This document shows positions 12,433 through 20,599 of a stretch of 64,000 nt of DNA, in pieces. The stretch's first letter is position 1. Each line of letters starts with the position of its first letter. A model generated the notes under the pieces. That model saw only the letters and a program-made list of their open reading frames with translations. It had not been told where the DNA came from and made no database searches. Origin of the DNA: Christensenella sp034926635 (GTDB lineage: Bacteria; Bacillota; Clostridia; Christensenellales; Christensenellaceae); assembly GCA_034926635.1 (NCBI GenBank), contig JAYFQX010000024.1, forward strand, positions 1-64,000. Direction: 5' to 3'. Made by a program: the position numbers and the translations under genes.

Positions 12433-14541
12433 ATGGGCGAGAACAAATACAAACACTTGATCAACCGTGATTTAAGCTGGCTGAAGTTCAATGAGCGTGT
12501 ACTGGAAGAAGCCGAAGACTCCAGCAACCCTCTATTCGAACGGCTAAATTTTGTCTCAATTTATCACAGTAACCTGACAGAGTTTTTGATGGTGCGTGTA
12601 GGCAGCCTGCATGATCGTCTTTTGCTGAAAAAAGATGAGATCGATGCGAAATCCGGCATGACTACAGCCGAACAGCTTCGGGCGATCCATAAAGAGATCC
12701 GGCGTATGACACCGCGTAAAAACCGCGCCCTCCTGCAGATCCTTGACGAACTTGAGGATTACGGTATATTTTATAAGCCAGGAACGCACCTTACTAAGTA
12801 TGAGGAACGCTTTTTATCCCGATACTTCGAACGGAATGTACTGCCTCTTCTTTCGCCCCATATTATTGATAAGCATCACCCTTTTCCGTTCCTGCAAAAT
12901 AATACGGTGCATATTGCAGTTCTTCTGAAAACCAAGAATAATACGCAGCAGCTTGGAATTATTCCTGCCAGTGGTTATTTTGAACGTTTATTGACGCTTC
13001 CCAGCAAGTATGTGAAGTTCACGTTAATCGAAGATTTAATTTATCATTTTGCTGCTAAAATTTTTCCCAAGCATAAGGTCTTGGCAAAAAGTATATTTTC
13101 CATCACCCGAAACGCTGATATCGACGCGGACGAGGCTTTCTTTGATTATGATATGTCTTACCGCGATATTATGGAGATCATCGTGAAAAAGCGCAAGAAG
13201 CTGGAGCCGGTGCGTCTTGATATTTCACGAAGCCAAAGCGATGAAATCACACGTCTTCTGATGAAGCATCTGAATTTAACGCAGGACGAGGTGTTTTTTA
13301 ATGAAATGCCGACGGTTTTGTCTTTTGTTTCAGATCTTCGCGACCAGCTGCATGATCCCAAATACGCAGAGTTGTTTTATCCTCCGCTAAAACCGCAGCC
13401 TTCGGGCAAAATAGACCCTTTAAGGCCTTTGATCCCGCAAATCAAGGAAAAAGATCTTTTGCTTTCCTATCCCTACGAAGATATGCGGACTTATGTGCAT
13501 TTACTGGAAGAGGCTGCCAACAATCCAGAAGTTATTTCCATCAAAATCACGCTGTACCGTGTTGCCCGTCATTCCAATGTGGTAGATGCGCTGATCCGCG
13601 CCGCAGAAAATGGTAAAGAAGTAACTGCCGTAGTGGAACTTCGTGCTCGGTTCGATGAGGAAAATAATATTGACTGGTCAAAACGTTTGCAAGAAGCGGG
13701 CGTATCGCTGATTTATGGCATTGAAAATTATAAAGTTCATTCGAAGCTGACGCTCATCACCATGAAAGAACCCGGCGGCATCAGTTTTATTACACAGATC
13801 GGTACGGGCAATTATAACGAAAGTACTGCAAAGCTTTATACAGACCTGTCCCTGATGACAGCCAACGAAGAAATTGCCCTCAATGCACAGGATGTTTTCA
13901 AAAATCTATGTATGGGGAGTCTTGTGGAAAATTCCGACCTCTTGATGGTTTCCCCCCTTACTTTAAAACCTGCGGTGTTGCGCGGGATCGACAAAGAAAT
14001 TCTGCTTGCAAAATCCGGAGCGCCTGCCGAATTGACATTTAAAATTAATTCTTTAAACGATCTCGATATTATTAAAAAACTGATTGAGGCGTCAGATGCC
14101 GGAGTAAAAGTCAGGCTGCTTGTGCGCGGCATCTGCTGTTTGAATGTAGAAAAGACAGGACCTACCCGTAATATTGAAATCAGTAGTATTGTCGGACGTT
14201 TTTTGGAGCATTCCCGCATTTATATGTTTGGAACCAAAGACCGGCAAAAAATTTATATCTCCTCAGCGGATTTTATGTCCAGAAATACCGAACGCCGTGT
14301 AGAGGTTGCAGTGCCGATCCTTGATCCCGCCCTAAAGAAGGAACTACAATCCATGATGGAAATCCAACTTGCCGACAACGCAAAAGCACGTCATCAGGTT
14401 GGAAAGGGCGTTTACGAGAAACTTCCGCCAGCAGACGGCACCACGCCGCTCGACAGTCAGGTAGAGCTTTTCCGCCGGGCATATCTCGAGGCCGGAAATC
14501 TCCCTCCCGCATGGACCGAGCGGGAACCTGTCATATTTTAA
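12433..14541 (+). CDS. ppk1: Polyphosphate kinase 1
   Basis: PPK1 reversibly transfers the gamma phosphate of ATP to long-chain polyphosphate. The 702-residue length is typical. The N-terminus carries the family signature NRDLSWLKFNERVLEEA. Both phospholipase-D-like catalytic repeats are visible. The first contains KVHSKLTLI, holding the histidine expected to be autophosphorylated, followed by GTGNYNESTAKLYTD. The second contains LEHSRIYMFG and ISSADFMSRN. AGAGGTGCGAT precedes the ATG. The gene stands alone between divergent valS genes and a terminator at 14552, so it is probably monocistronic. No exopolyphosphatase is in the window. Confidence 0.97.
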   Translation: MGENKYKHLINRDLSWLKFNERVLEEAEDSSNPLFERLNFVSIYHSNLTEFLMVRVGSLHDRLLLKKDEIDAKSGMTTAEQLRAIHKEIRRMTPRKNRALLQILDELEDYGIFYKPGTHLTKYEERFLSRYFERNVLPLLSPHIIDKHHPFPFLQNNTVHIAVLLKTKNNTQQLGIIPASGYFERLLTLPSKYVKFTLIEDLIYHFAAKIFPKHKVLAKSIFSITRNADIDADEAFFDYDMSYRDIMEIIVKKRKKLEPVRLDISRSQSDEITRLLMKHLNLTQDEVFFNEMPTVLSFVSDLRDQLHDPKYAELFYPPLKPQPSGKIDPLRPLIPQIKEKDLLLSYPYEDMRTYVHLLEEAANNPEVISIKITLYRVARHSNVVDALIRAAENGKEVTAVVELRARFDEENNIDWSKRLQEAGVSLIYGIENYKVHSKLTLITMKEPGGISFITQIGTGNYNESTAKLYTDLSLMTANEEIALNAQDVFKNLCMGSLVENSDLLMVSPLTLKPAVLRGIDKEILLAKSGAPAELTFKINSLNDLDIIKKLIEASDAGVKVRLLVRGICCLNVEKTGPTRNIEISSIVGRFLEHSRIYMFGTKDRQKIYISSADFMSRNTERRVEVAVPILDPALKKELQSMMEIQLADNAKARHQVGKGVYEKLPPADGTTPLDSQVELFRRAYLEAGNLPPAWTEREPVIF

Positions 14542-14551
14542 AAACACCATC

Positions 14552-14585
14552 AAGTACCTGCCTATTAGCAATGCAGGTGCTTTTT
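14552..14585 (+). terminator. Terminator of ppk1
   Basis: ACCTGC at 14556-14561 pairs with GCAGGT at 14573-14578, followed by GCTTTTTG. It lies 10-45 bp after the ppk1 stop codon. Confidence 0.75.
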
Positions 14586-14613
14586 GTTTTCATGATCACC
14601 AAATTTACAATGC

Positions 14614-14642
14614 TTGACATAACAACTATTGTGTTCTATATT
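14614..14642 (+). promoter_or_regulatory. Promoter of the MATE exporter gene
   Basis: A consensus TTGACA at 14614-14619 and TATATT at 14637-14642 are spaced by exactly 17 bp. This leaves a leader of about 80 nt before the ATG at 14730. Confidence 0.75.
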
Positions 14643-14729
14643 TTAGCTTAGGCGCATAGCGAATTTACATATCCGCAAAATAGACAGGATGAATTCTTCC
14701 GTGTCTTGGGAACAGGAGAAGCATGCATA

Positions 14730-16118
14730 ATGGAACAAACAATTGCCGCAAATCCCCTTGGTGTGGAAAAGGTTAGCAAATTATTAGCAAAATTTGCAAT
14801 TCCCAGTATTATTGCCATGCTGGTAAGCGCACTATATAATATCGTAGACCAGATTTTTATCGGGCAAAGCGTCGGCATTCTCGGCAATGCAGCCACAAAC
14901 GTCGCATTTCCCCTTACCACGATCTGTACTGCCCTCGCGCTCTTGATGGGTCTTGGCGGCGCATCCAATTTCAACTTGTCACTTGGCGCTGGAAACAAGA
15001 AAAAGGCCGCGCAATTCGTAGGAAATTCGATTACCATGCTGCTTATTGCCGGAATTTCTTTGTGTATCATTGTGCAAATTTTTTTACAACCTATGATGAT
15101 TGCTTTCGGCGCGACATCCGATGTTCTCGGTTATGCGCTTTCGTATACCGGAATAACCTCATTTGGTTTTCCGTTTCTTATTTTTGCAACAGGCGCAACC
15201 AACTTAATCCGTGCAGATGGAAACCCAAAATATTCTATGTTATGCGTCCTCACAGGCGCTATCATCAACACCATACTGGATCCGCTTTTCATATTCCGCT
15301 TTGGCTGGGGAATTCAAGGCGCGGCATCGGCAACAATTATTGGACAAATTGTTTCCGCCTCTATGGCAGCATTTTACCTCGTACGCCGTTATCACAGCGT
15401 CAGTTTATCTAAAGATGCCTTCCGACCGCGTGCAGCAAATTGCCGAGCAATCGTAGCGCTCGGCGCGGCAGGATGCTTTAACCAGCTTGCAATGATGGTC
15501 GTGCAAATCACGATGAATAATGTAATGACAAAATATGGTGCGGTATCTATTTACGGAAGTGAAATCCCGCTTGCGGTTTCCGGCATCATCGCTAAAGTCA
15601 ATATGATTTTTATGGCGATTATTATCGGCATCGCACAGGGCGTCCAGCCCATCTCCAGTTTTAATTATGGTGCAAAGAATTACCGGCGTGTACGCGAAGT
15701 CTATCTGCGTGCCATTACGATTGCGACCATCATAGCCTTTGGTGCATTTTTTTGTTTTCAGTTTTTCCCGCGTCAAATCATAGGTATCTTTGGTTCAGGG
15801 ACAGAAGAATACTATCATTTTGCAGAACGATTTTTCCGCATCTTTTTAATGTTGACTTTTATCAATGGCTTACAACCTGTTACATCCAACTTTTTTACTT
15901 CCATCGGCAAAGCCATCAAGGGTATTTGGTTATCCCTAACCCGACAGATCATTGCCTTACTTCCGTTGATCCTGATCTTCCCTATCTTTTTCGGAATCGA
16001 CGGCGTGATGTATGCCGGCCCCATTGCGGATGGTGCAGCAGCATTGCTTTCCATAATTTTGGTATCACGTGAATTGAAAGGAATGAAGAAGCTGGAAACT
16101 GTCCGGCTTTTTCCCTAA
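14730..16118 (+). CDS. MATE family multidrug/cation efflux transporter
   Basis: Encodes about 462 residues with twelve hydrophobic segments, the size and topology of MATE antiporters, which expel drugs or metabolites in exchange for Na+ or H+. Family features include the N-terminal LLAKFAIPSIIAMLVSALYN, the DQIFIGQSVG loop after helix 1, and the duplicated second half beginning near IPLAVSGIIAKVNM with GIAQGVQPISSFNYGAKN. I start at the ATG at 14730 because ACAGGAGA lies upstream; a TTG eight codons earlier is in frame but has no such site. It has a strong promoter of its own and runs convergent to the C26 peptidase gene, the stops being 6 bp apart. The substrate is unknown. Confidence 0.93.
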   Translation: MEQTIAANPLGVEKVSKLLAKFAIPSIIAMLVSALYNIVDQIFIGQSVGILGNAATNVAFPLTTICTALALLMGLGGASNFNLSLGAGNKKKAAQFVGNSITMLLIAGISLCIIVQIFLQPMMIAFGATSDVLGYALSYTGITSFGFPFLIFATGATNLIRADGNPKYSMLCVLTGAIINTILDPLFIFRFGWGIQGAASATIIGQIVSASMAAFYLVRRYHSVSLSKDAFRPRAANCRAIVALGAAGCFNQLAMMVVQITMNNVMTKYGAVSIYGSEIPLAVSGIIAKVNMIFMAIIIGIAQGVQPISSFNYGAKNYRRVREVYLRAITIATIIAFGAFFCFQFFPRQIIGIFGSGTEEYYHFAERFFRIFLMLTFINGLQPVTSNFFTSIGKAIKGIWLSLTRQIIALLPLILIFPIFFGIDGVMYAGPIADGAAALLSIILVSRELKGMKKLETVRLFP

Positions 16119-16124
16119 CTATTT

Positions 16125-16850
16125 TTATAATAATTTATTCCCGAAAATTCCGCATGCTTCTACAAAGACCTGAAACAATTTCTGTGCTGTTTCATCATGC
16201 GGCATACATTCCGGATGCCACTGCACAGCGCGAAGATAACTTCTATCTGACATCATGATCGCCTCAACCACACCATCATCAGAAACCGCTTCTGCTTTTA
16301 TCCCGGGTGCCAATTGTTTTATTGCCTGATGATGACAGCTGTTAACAAGGATCTTCTCCTTTTTCAACAACTGATGCAAAGAAGAACCCGGGATGATTTG
16401 AACCGAATGGCTGGGGATATCATAAGGGGCTCCTTGATAATGCCGGACTTCCTCACCTTTTTGTGCAGGTAAATCCTGATACAACGTCCCCCCCAGCAGT
16501 ACATTGAATAACTGAATCCCTCGGCAGATTCCAAATGCGGGTTTATTTAATTCCATAACTGCTTTTTCAAACAATTTCTGTTCCATTTTATCGCGTTCCG
16601 GAGCATAATCATCGCATTGCTCAATAGGGGTTTCTCCATATAACGCAGGCAACACATCCTGACCTCCCGTAAACAGAAATCCATCAAATGTCCGGGCAAT
16701 CTGATTTATCATGCTGTCCTCTGTTGTCAGCGGAAGGATAACCGGTAAGCCTCCACATTTCTCGATTTCTTTTAAATATCCCGGCAACAGCCAGATGCTC
16801 TGTTTTTCTTCGTCCCAAAGAGGCATGATTCCTATTAACGGCTTTTCCAA
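16125..16850 (-). CDS. Peptidase C26/PuuD-like gamma-glutamyl-GABA hydrolase family
   Basis: A class I glutamine-amidotransferase-fold hydrolase. The nucleophile elbow is GICRGIQ and the catalytic histidine/glutamate pair is QWHPE; LFTGGQDV is the oxyanion-side motif typical of this family. Relatives hydrolyse gamma-glutamyl-GABA (putrescine breakdown) or other gamma-glutamyl amides. I start at a TTG at 16850 because AGGAGGGAAA ends about 7 nt before it and the protein then begins (M)EKPLIGIMPLW, as relatives do. The frame stays open to 16943 but the extra N-terminus has no family match. It lies 90 bp downstream of the DUF3021 gene and is probably in that operon. The exact substrate is unknown. 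Confidence 0.88.
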   Translation of the reverse strand: MEKPLIGIMPLWDEEKQSIWLLPGYLKEIEKCGGLPVILPLTTEDSMINQIARTFDGFLFTGGQDVLPALYGETPIEQCDDYAPERDKMEQKLFEKAVMELNKPAFGICRGIQLFNVLLGGTLYQDLPAQKGEEVRHYQGAPYDIPSHSVQIIPGSSLHQLLKKEKILVNSCHHQAIKQLAPGIKAEAVSDDGVVEAIMMSDRSYLRAVQWHPECMPHDETAQKLFQVFVEACGIFGNKLL

Positions 16851-16939
16851 ATGTTTTCCCTCCTCATGAAATAAAAAAGCAAAAGCACTTTCAATGCGCC
16901 TTTGCTCTTTTTTCAGTAAAACAGATTTCATATAGTTTG

Positions 16940-17371
16940 TCAAGACTTTGATTTATCTATCCCTTTTTTATATTCATCAAGCTTTTGATTCATCTTCGAC
17001 CATTTCTTTTTATTCGCCATCCAGAAAACGATCCATAGAACGATATATACTACAATAAAAATCACGTAATAGCTGAGAAGATATGTTCCCGGTGGCAACC
17101 ATCCAAACCAAAGCATCAGCAAGGTACATCCGGTTAATAATATTACAAAATGTACAATGGTACGGATAATATACGTCTTGTTGTTTTTGTCCGATCCCAC
17201 CCAGATCAACTGTACGCATGCAATGACTACAGCAAGAATAACATCGTTTCTGATTTCCGTCAGCGGAACAGCGCTCTGCCCCAGGGAAACCGTGATTATG
17301 ACCGTAATCATAAGTGCAATCACAAATGCGGTTCCCAAAACCGTAAAAAATAAGCCGATTCCTTTTTTCAT
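16940..17371 (-). CDS. DUF3021 membrane protein
   Basis: Encodes about 143 residues with four hydrophobic segments: near the N-terminus (LFFTVLGTAFVIALMITVII), DVILAVVIACVQLIWV, IVHFVILLTGCTLLMLWFGW and YYVIFIVVYIVLWIVFWMA. A basic tail ends in KKGIDKSKS. This is the layout of DUF3021 proteins, which typically sit directly after a LytTR DNA-binding protein and probably modulate it at the membrane. The ATG at 17371 is preceded by AGGTGA. A GTG at 17380 overlapping the LytTR stop is an alternative start. Coupling to the LytTR gene is certain from the spacing; the function is unknown. Confidence 0.88.
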   Translation of the reverse strand: MKKGIGLFFTVLGTAFVIALMITVIITVSLGQSAVPLTEIRNDVILAVVIACVQLIWVGSDKNNKTYIIRTIVHFVILLTGCTLLMLWFGWLPPGTYLLSYYVIFIVVYIVLWIVFWMANKKKWSKMNQKLDEYKKGIDKSKS

Positions 17372-17376
17372 TTTTT

Positions 17377-17820
17377 TCACCTACCTATCCCTAAAATTTC
17401 TTTGAGCTTCGGAGCATATTGTCTCGAGATAATCTGTTTTTCCCCATTTTCCAATTCTACTTCTATTTTTCCGTTTAAAATCGGGTTTAGCATCCGAACT
17501 TTTGCTAAATTGATAATCGTCGATTTGTTTGCCCGTAAAAAACCTGTATTTTGAAATTTTTCTTCAATTTCATATAATTTTAGTCCGCAATCATACATTC
17601 TGTTTTCAGTATAAATAAAAACTTTGTCATCCACGCTTTCAAAATAAAAAACATCGCCGGGTTCCAGTACAAATATCTGATGCTCACTGCTGCCCAAAAT
17701 TTTCTTTTGGTTGCTGTCGGCAATTGATATAATCTTCAAGATCTCTTCGGAAACGCATGCACATTTTATAGTTAATTCCTCTTGCGTATATCCCGGATTA
17801 ATATCCAAAGTCACCTTCAT
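17377..17820 (-). CDS. LytTR-domain transcriptional regulator
   Basis: Encodes 147 residues. The C-terminal two thirds is a LytTR DNA-binding domain: ILEPGDVFYFESVDDKVFIY-like core strands, YEIEEKFQNTGFLRANKSTIINL (the signature FxRxHxSxIVNL-type region) and IISRQYAPKLKEIL. The N-terminal 45 residues form a short alpha/beta region without a receiver domain, so it is not a classic two-component regulator. The stop codon abuts the DUF3021 gene, which is the usual partner. GGGAGG precedes the ATG. LytTR/DUF3021 pairs usually autoregulate and control a neighbouring transporter or enzyme. Here the only downstream gene is the C26 peptidase. Confidence 0.93.
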   Translation of the reverse strand: MKVTLDINPGYTQEELTIKCACVSEEILKIISIADSNQKKILGSSEHQIFVLEPGDVFYFESVDDKVFIYTENRMYDCGLKLYEIEEKFQNTGFLRANKSTIINLAKVRMLNPILNGKIEVELENGEKQIISRQYAPKLKEILGIGR

Positions 17821-17850
17821 ATGCGGTCCTCCCTTTCCGTTCTATCTTCC

Positions 17851-17878
17851 AGTATAAAGTAAAAAAAACACGCGTCAA
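17851..17878 (-). promoter_or_regulatory. Promoter of the LytTR operon, overlapping the upstream terminator
   Basis: On the minus strand TTGACG (17878-17873) and TATACT (17856-17851) are spaced by 16 bp. The -35 hexamer lies within the stem of the terminator that ends the glycogen operon. Confidence 0.55.
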
Positions 17879-17911
17879 TGCGTTTTCGTCAAGTTGCATC
17901 AGGCGCGTGTT
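17866..17911 (-). terminator. Terminator of the glycogen operon
   Basis: On the minus strand AACACGCG pairs with CGCGTGTT, with a second inner hairpin (ATGC/GCAT), followed by a run of T residues. It begins 22 bp after the HAD gene stop codon. Confidence 0.7.
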
Positions 17912-17932
17912 AAGCTGCATTTTTACAGGGGT

Positions 17933-18586
17933 TTATCTCAGCAGAAAGCGACTGAGCGAACCGGTATCCGCAGCGACATAACGACATGGATACTGCAGTG
18001 CCTCATCCATATTTCCAAAGCCGAACCCCCAAAGCACAGCACAAAAATCAACTTTGGCCTGCAACGCTCCTTCTGCGTCATAGCTGCTGTCGCCGACCAA
18101 GATACAATCTTTTTTCCGAGAGCTTGTACGTGTAACCGCATCATGAATAATATGCAGCTTTGTATTGATATTCATGTCTTCCGATGCGCCGCAGATCGCA
18201 GAAAAATACCCTGCCATATCCAAATGGTTCAAAGATTTTCTTACAATTTTTTCCATTTTTACGGATGCCACCGCACACAAAAATCCAGCCTCGTTTAACT
18301 CTTCAAGCAATTCTTCTATCCCGGGATAAACATCAATTTCCGTAATCCCCGTTTGCGCATATCTTTCGCGATAGAGCATGACGGCACGCTCTGCAACTTC
18401 CTCATCCATCCCGCACACATCCATAAAAGAAATTTTAAGCGGGGGACCGATAAACTTTCGCAATTGCTGTTCAGGCGGTGCGGCTACCCCTACTTCACGC
18501 ATCGCATAACGCGCGCATTCCAATATGCCTCTGCTGGAATCGACCAACGTCCCATCAAAATCAAATAGTATTGTTTTATATTTCAT
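17933..18586 (-). CDS. HAD-superfamily phosphatase (phosphoglycolate phosphatase-like)
   Basis: Encodes about 217 residues. HAD motif I is FDFDGTLVD near the N-terminus (first Asp is the nucleophile), motif II is the serine/valine pair in CAVASVK, motif III the lysine around TKLHII, and motif IV VGDSSYDAEGA. A helical cap lies between motifs I and II, as in class C1 enzymes such as Gph or beta-phosphoglucomutase. It is the last gene of the glycogen operon. The ATG at 18586 overlaps the TGA of the GH13 gene as ATGA, so translation is coupled. A sugar-phosphate substrate would fit the operon, but phosphoglycolate, pyrophosphate or nucleotide phosphatase activity is equally possible. Confidence 0.88.
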   Translation of the reverse strand: MKYKTILFDFDGTLVDSSRGILECARYAMREVGVAAPPEQQLRKFIGPPLKISFMDVCGMDEEVAERAVMLYRERYAQTGITEIDVYPGIEELLEELNEAGFLCAVASVKMEKIVRKSLNHLDMAGYFSAICGASEDMNINTKLHIIHDAVTRTSSRKKDCILVGDSSYDAEGALQAKVDFCAVLWGFGFGNMDEALQYPCRYVAADTGSLSRFLLR

Positions 18587-20592
18587 ATCCACTCAATCTC
18601 CAGTATCCTAATATCTTCTTCAGGGATCTCCACTTCCAAAAGTCCCTCGTTCATCTCATATTGATTGCCGGTCAGCAGACATTTTGCTCCGGTAAAGTCC
18701 ATATCCAAGAAGCCATTTTCCTGTCCAAGTGGAAGGAAACCCGTTCTGCCCCAAAAATCAGCAACTATGGTTGCCGCCGTAATCCCGCGGTTTATGAGTG
18801 CCAAATAAATGCCGTTTTGCGCTGGTTTTCCAAATGCATCTTTTTCGTGCAGACAATAACGCAAGACGCCTATGACATCCTTGCCAAAATGGAAAAACAT
18901 ATAGTCTCCAGTCCGCAGTGCGTCCGTATTCAAACGCATTTTCGCCAAAAATCGATAATATTCCTCCATTCCCTTGTCGCTGCTGGTATAAGGTTCCCGG
19001 TTAAACGGATCCAAAAGACCGTTCATCCCCGTTTCATCCCCATAATATACACAAGGCATCCCCGGCAAAACAAATTGCAGCGCAGCCGCAAGCCGTTGAA
19101 GACGTGCCCCTGCCCGGTCTTGTTCTTCTGTTACCACAAAATGGGCTTGCTGCTCCCTGCTGAGCGTATGCGCGTCGATTTTTGTCCCTAAAACCGTTCG
19201 GATACGCGCAACGTCATGGCTTGACAAAAGGTTCATCAGGCTAAAATACATTTCCTTCGGATAATTCTGACTCTGCGCTAACAAAAAACTTAAAAATTCA
19301 TCCGCATCCCCATCCTTGTTCAAAAACCGGATCACTGCGTTTGCAAATGGATAATTCATTACACTGTCAAGCCCTCTCCCAAGCGCATAAGTCCTGTTTA
19401 TGCCATAGCTTTGCTTGGTAGTGGCGTCTTCCCACACTTCGCCAATCAACGCATTCTCAATACTGTCTTTTTTGATTTCACAGCGCATTTGCGCAATCGT
19501 TTCGTCGGGCAATTCGTCTGCTACGTCAAGACGATATCCTGCCGCGCCGCGCGCAAGCCATGTATGCAGCACGCTTTCTGTTCCGCTGATCACATAATCA
19601 ATCCATTCCGGCTGCGTCTCTTCTACCTCCGGCAGCGTACGGAAGCCCCACCAACTTTGGTACTCTTCCGGGTATTCTGTAAAACGATACCATGGATAGT
19701 ATGGGGAATCCTTACTCTGGTACGCACCAATGGAAGCGTACCTACCATATTTATTGAAATACATGCTGTCATCCCCGGTATGAGAGTAGACACCGTCCAG
19801 TACAATCCTAATTCCTCTTTTTGCGGCCTGCTCCGCCAGCTCCGCAAACGCGGCGTTGCCGCCGAGGATCGGATCCGCATTGAGATAATCCCCCGTATTA
19901 TACCGATGATTGGACGCAGCTTCCGAAATCGGGTTTAAATAAAGCGCAGTGATCCCCATTTCCTGCAAATAATCCAGCGAATCGGTAATTCCTCCCAGAT
20001 TACCGCCATAATAGTCACACGGGGAATAGTATTCGTGCCCGGCAAGCGGCGCATACAGTGGGGGTTCCTCCCATTTTTCATGCACAAACACTTCCCTGCC
20101 CAGTGCGCGATGATAAGAAATTCCCGTTTGCATAGTACCATCTTCGCGTCTGCAAAAACGATCTGGAAAAATCTGGTACAGATTGGCATTTTTGAGCCAA
20201 TCCGGTGTTTGAAACAACGGATCGAACACCGTTAGTTGAAATGCCGGCGGAACATCGGGATACGCCTTCCCAACACCGCTGCCCATCCCACGCTGTGCTC
20301 CATAATATATTTTTGCGCCATCCGTAAGACGAATGCAAAACCAATACCATAAAACGCACGGGGAAGCCGGTACCGTGTATTCTGCATAAAAAACGCCATC
20401 TTCGCAGCGCATCTCCACAAAATCCTGCCTGCCGTTATCCAGCACAACCAAATAAACTTGGCTGTGCGGTATATTTCGCACTTCCAGTCCCAGTCGAACT
20501 TTTGTCCCTGCCGCAACTGCCCCAAGCGGCGCGCGGAACTTTTCTTTCGCTGAGTGATGAATCATTTGTTTTGAAAAATCCGTATAAGACAT
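18583..20592 (-). CDS. GH13 alpha-glycosidase (neopullulanase/maltogenic amylase-like)
   Basis: Encodes 669 residues. An N-terminal beta domain (residues about 1-120) resembles the CBM34-type module of neopullulanase-like enzymes, followed by a GH13 TIM barrel. Conserved regions are visible: NLYQIFPDRFCR at the start of the barrel, DGVYSHTG (region I), GYRLDVADEL with the nucleophile Asp (region II), IGEVWED with the acid Glu (region III) and LLSSHDVARI with the third carboxylate (region IV). There is no signal peptide, so it acts in the cytoplasm, presumably hydrolysing maltodextrins or limit dextrins released from glycogen. It starts 8 bp after glgP and ends overlapping the HAD gene. Confidence 0.92.
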   Translation of the reverse strand: MSYTDFSKQMIHHSAKEKFRAPLGAVAAGTKVRLGLEVRNIPHSQVYLVVLDNGRQDFVEMRCEDGVFYAEYTVPASPCVLWYWFCIRLTDGAKIYYGAQRGMGSGVGKAYPDVPPAFQLTVFDPLFQTPDWLKNANLYQIFPDRFCRREDGTMQTGISYHRALGREVFVHEKWEEPPLYAPLAGHEYYSPCDYYGGNLGGITDSLDYLQEMGITALYLNPISEAASNHRYNTGDYLNADPILGGNAAFAELAEQAAKRGIRIVLDGVYSHTGDDSMYFNKYGRYASIGAYQSKDSPYYPWYRFTEYPEEYQSWWGFRTLPEVEETQPEWIDYVISGTESVLHTWLARGAAGYRLDVADELPDETIAQMRCEIKKDSIENALIGEVWEDATTKQSYGINRTYALGRGLDSVMNYPFANAVIRFLNKDGDADEFLSFLLAQSQNYPKEMYFSLMNLLSSHDVARIRTVLGTKIDAHTLSREQQAHFVVTEEQDRAGARLQRLAAALQFVLPGMPCVYYGDETGMNGLLDPFNREPYTSSDKGMEEYYRFLAKMRLNTDALRTGDYMFFHFGKDVIGVLRYCLHEKDAFGKPAQNGIYLALINRGITAATIVADFWGRTGFLPLGQENGFLDMDFTGAKCLLTGNQYEMNEGLLEVEIPEEDIRILEIEWI

Positions 20593-20599
20593 ATCCGCG

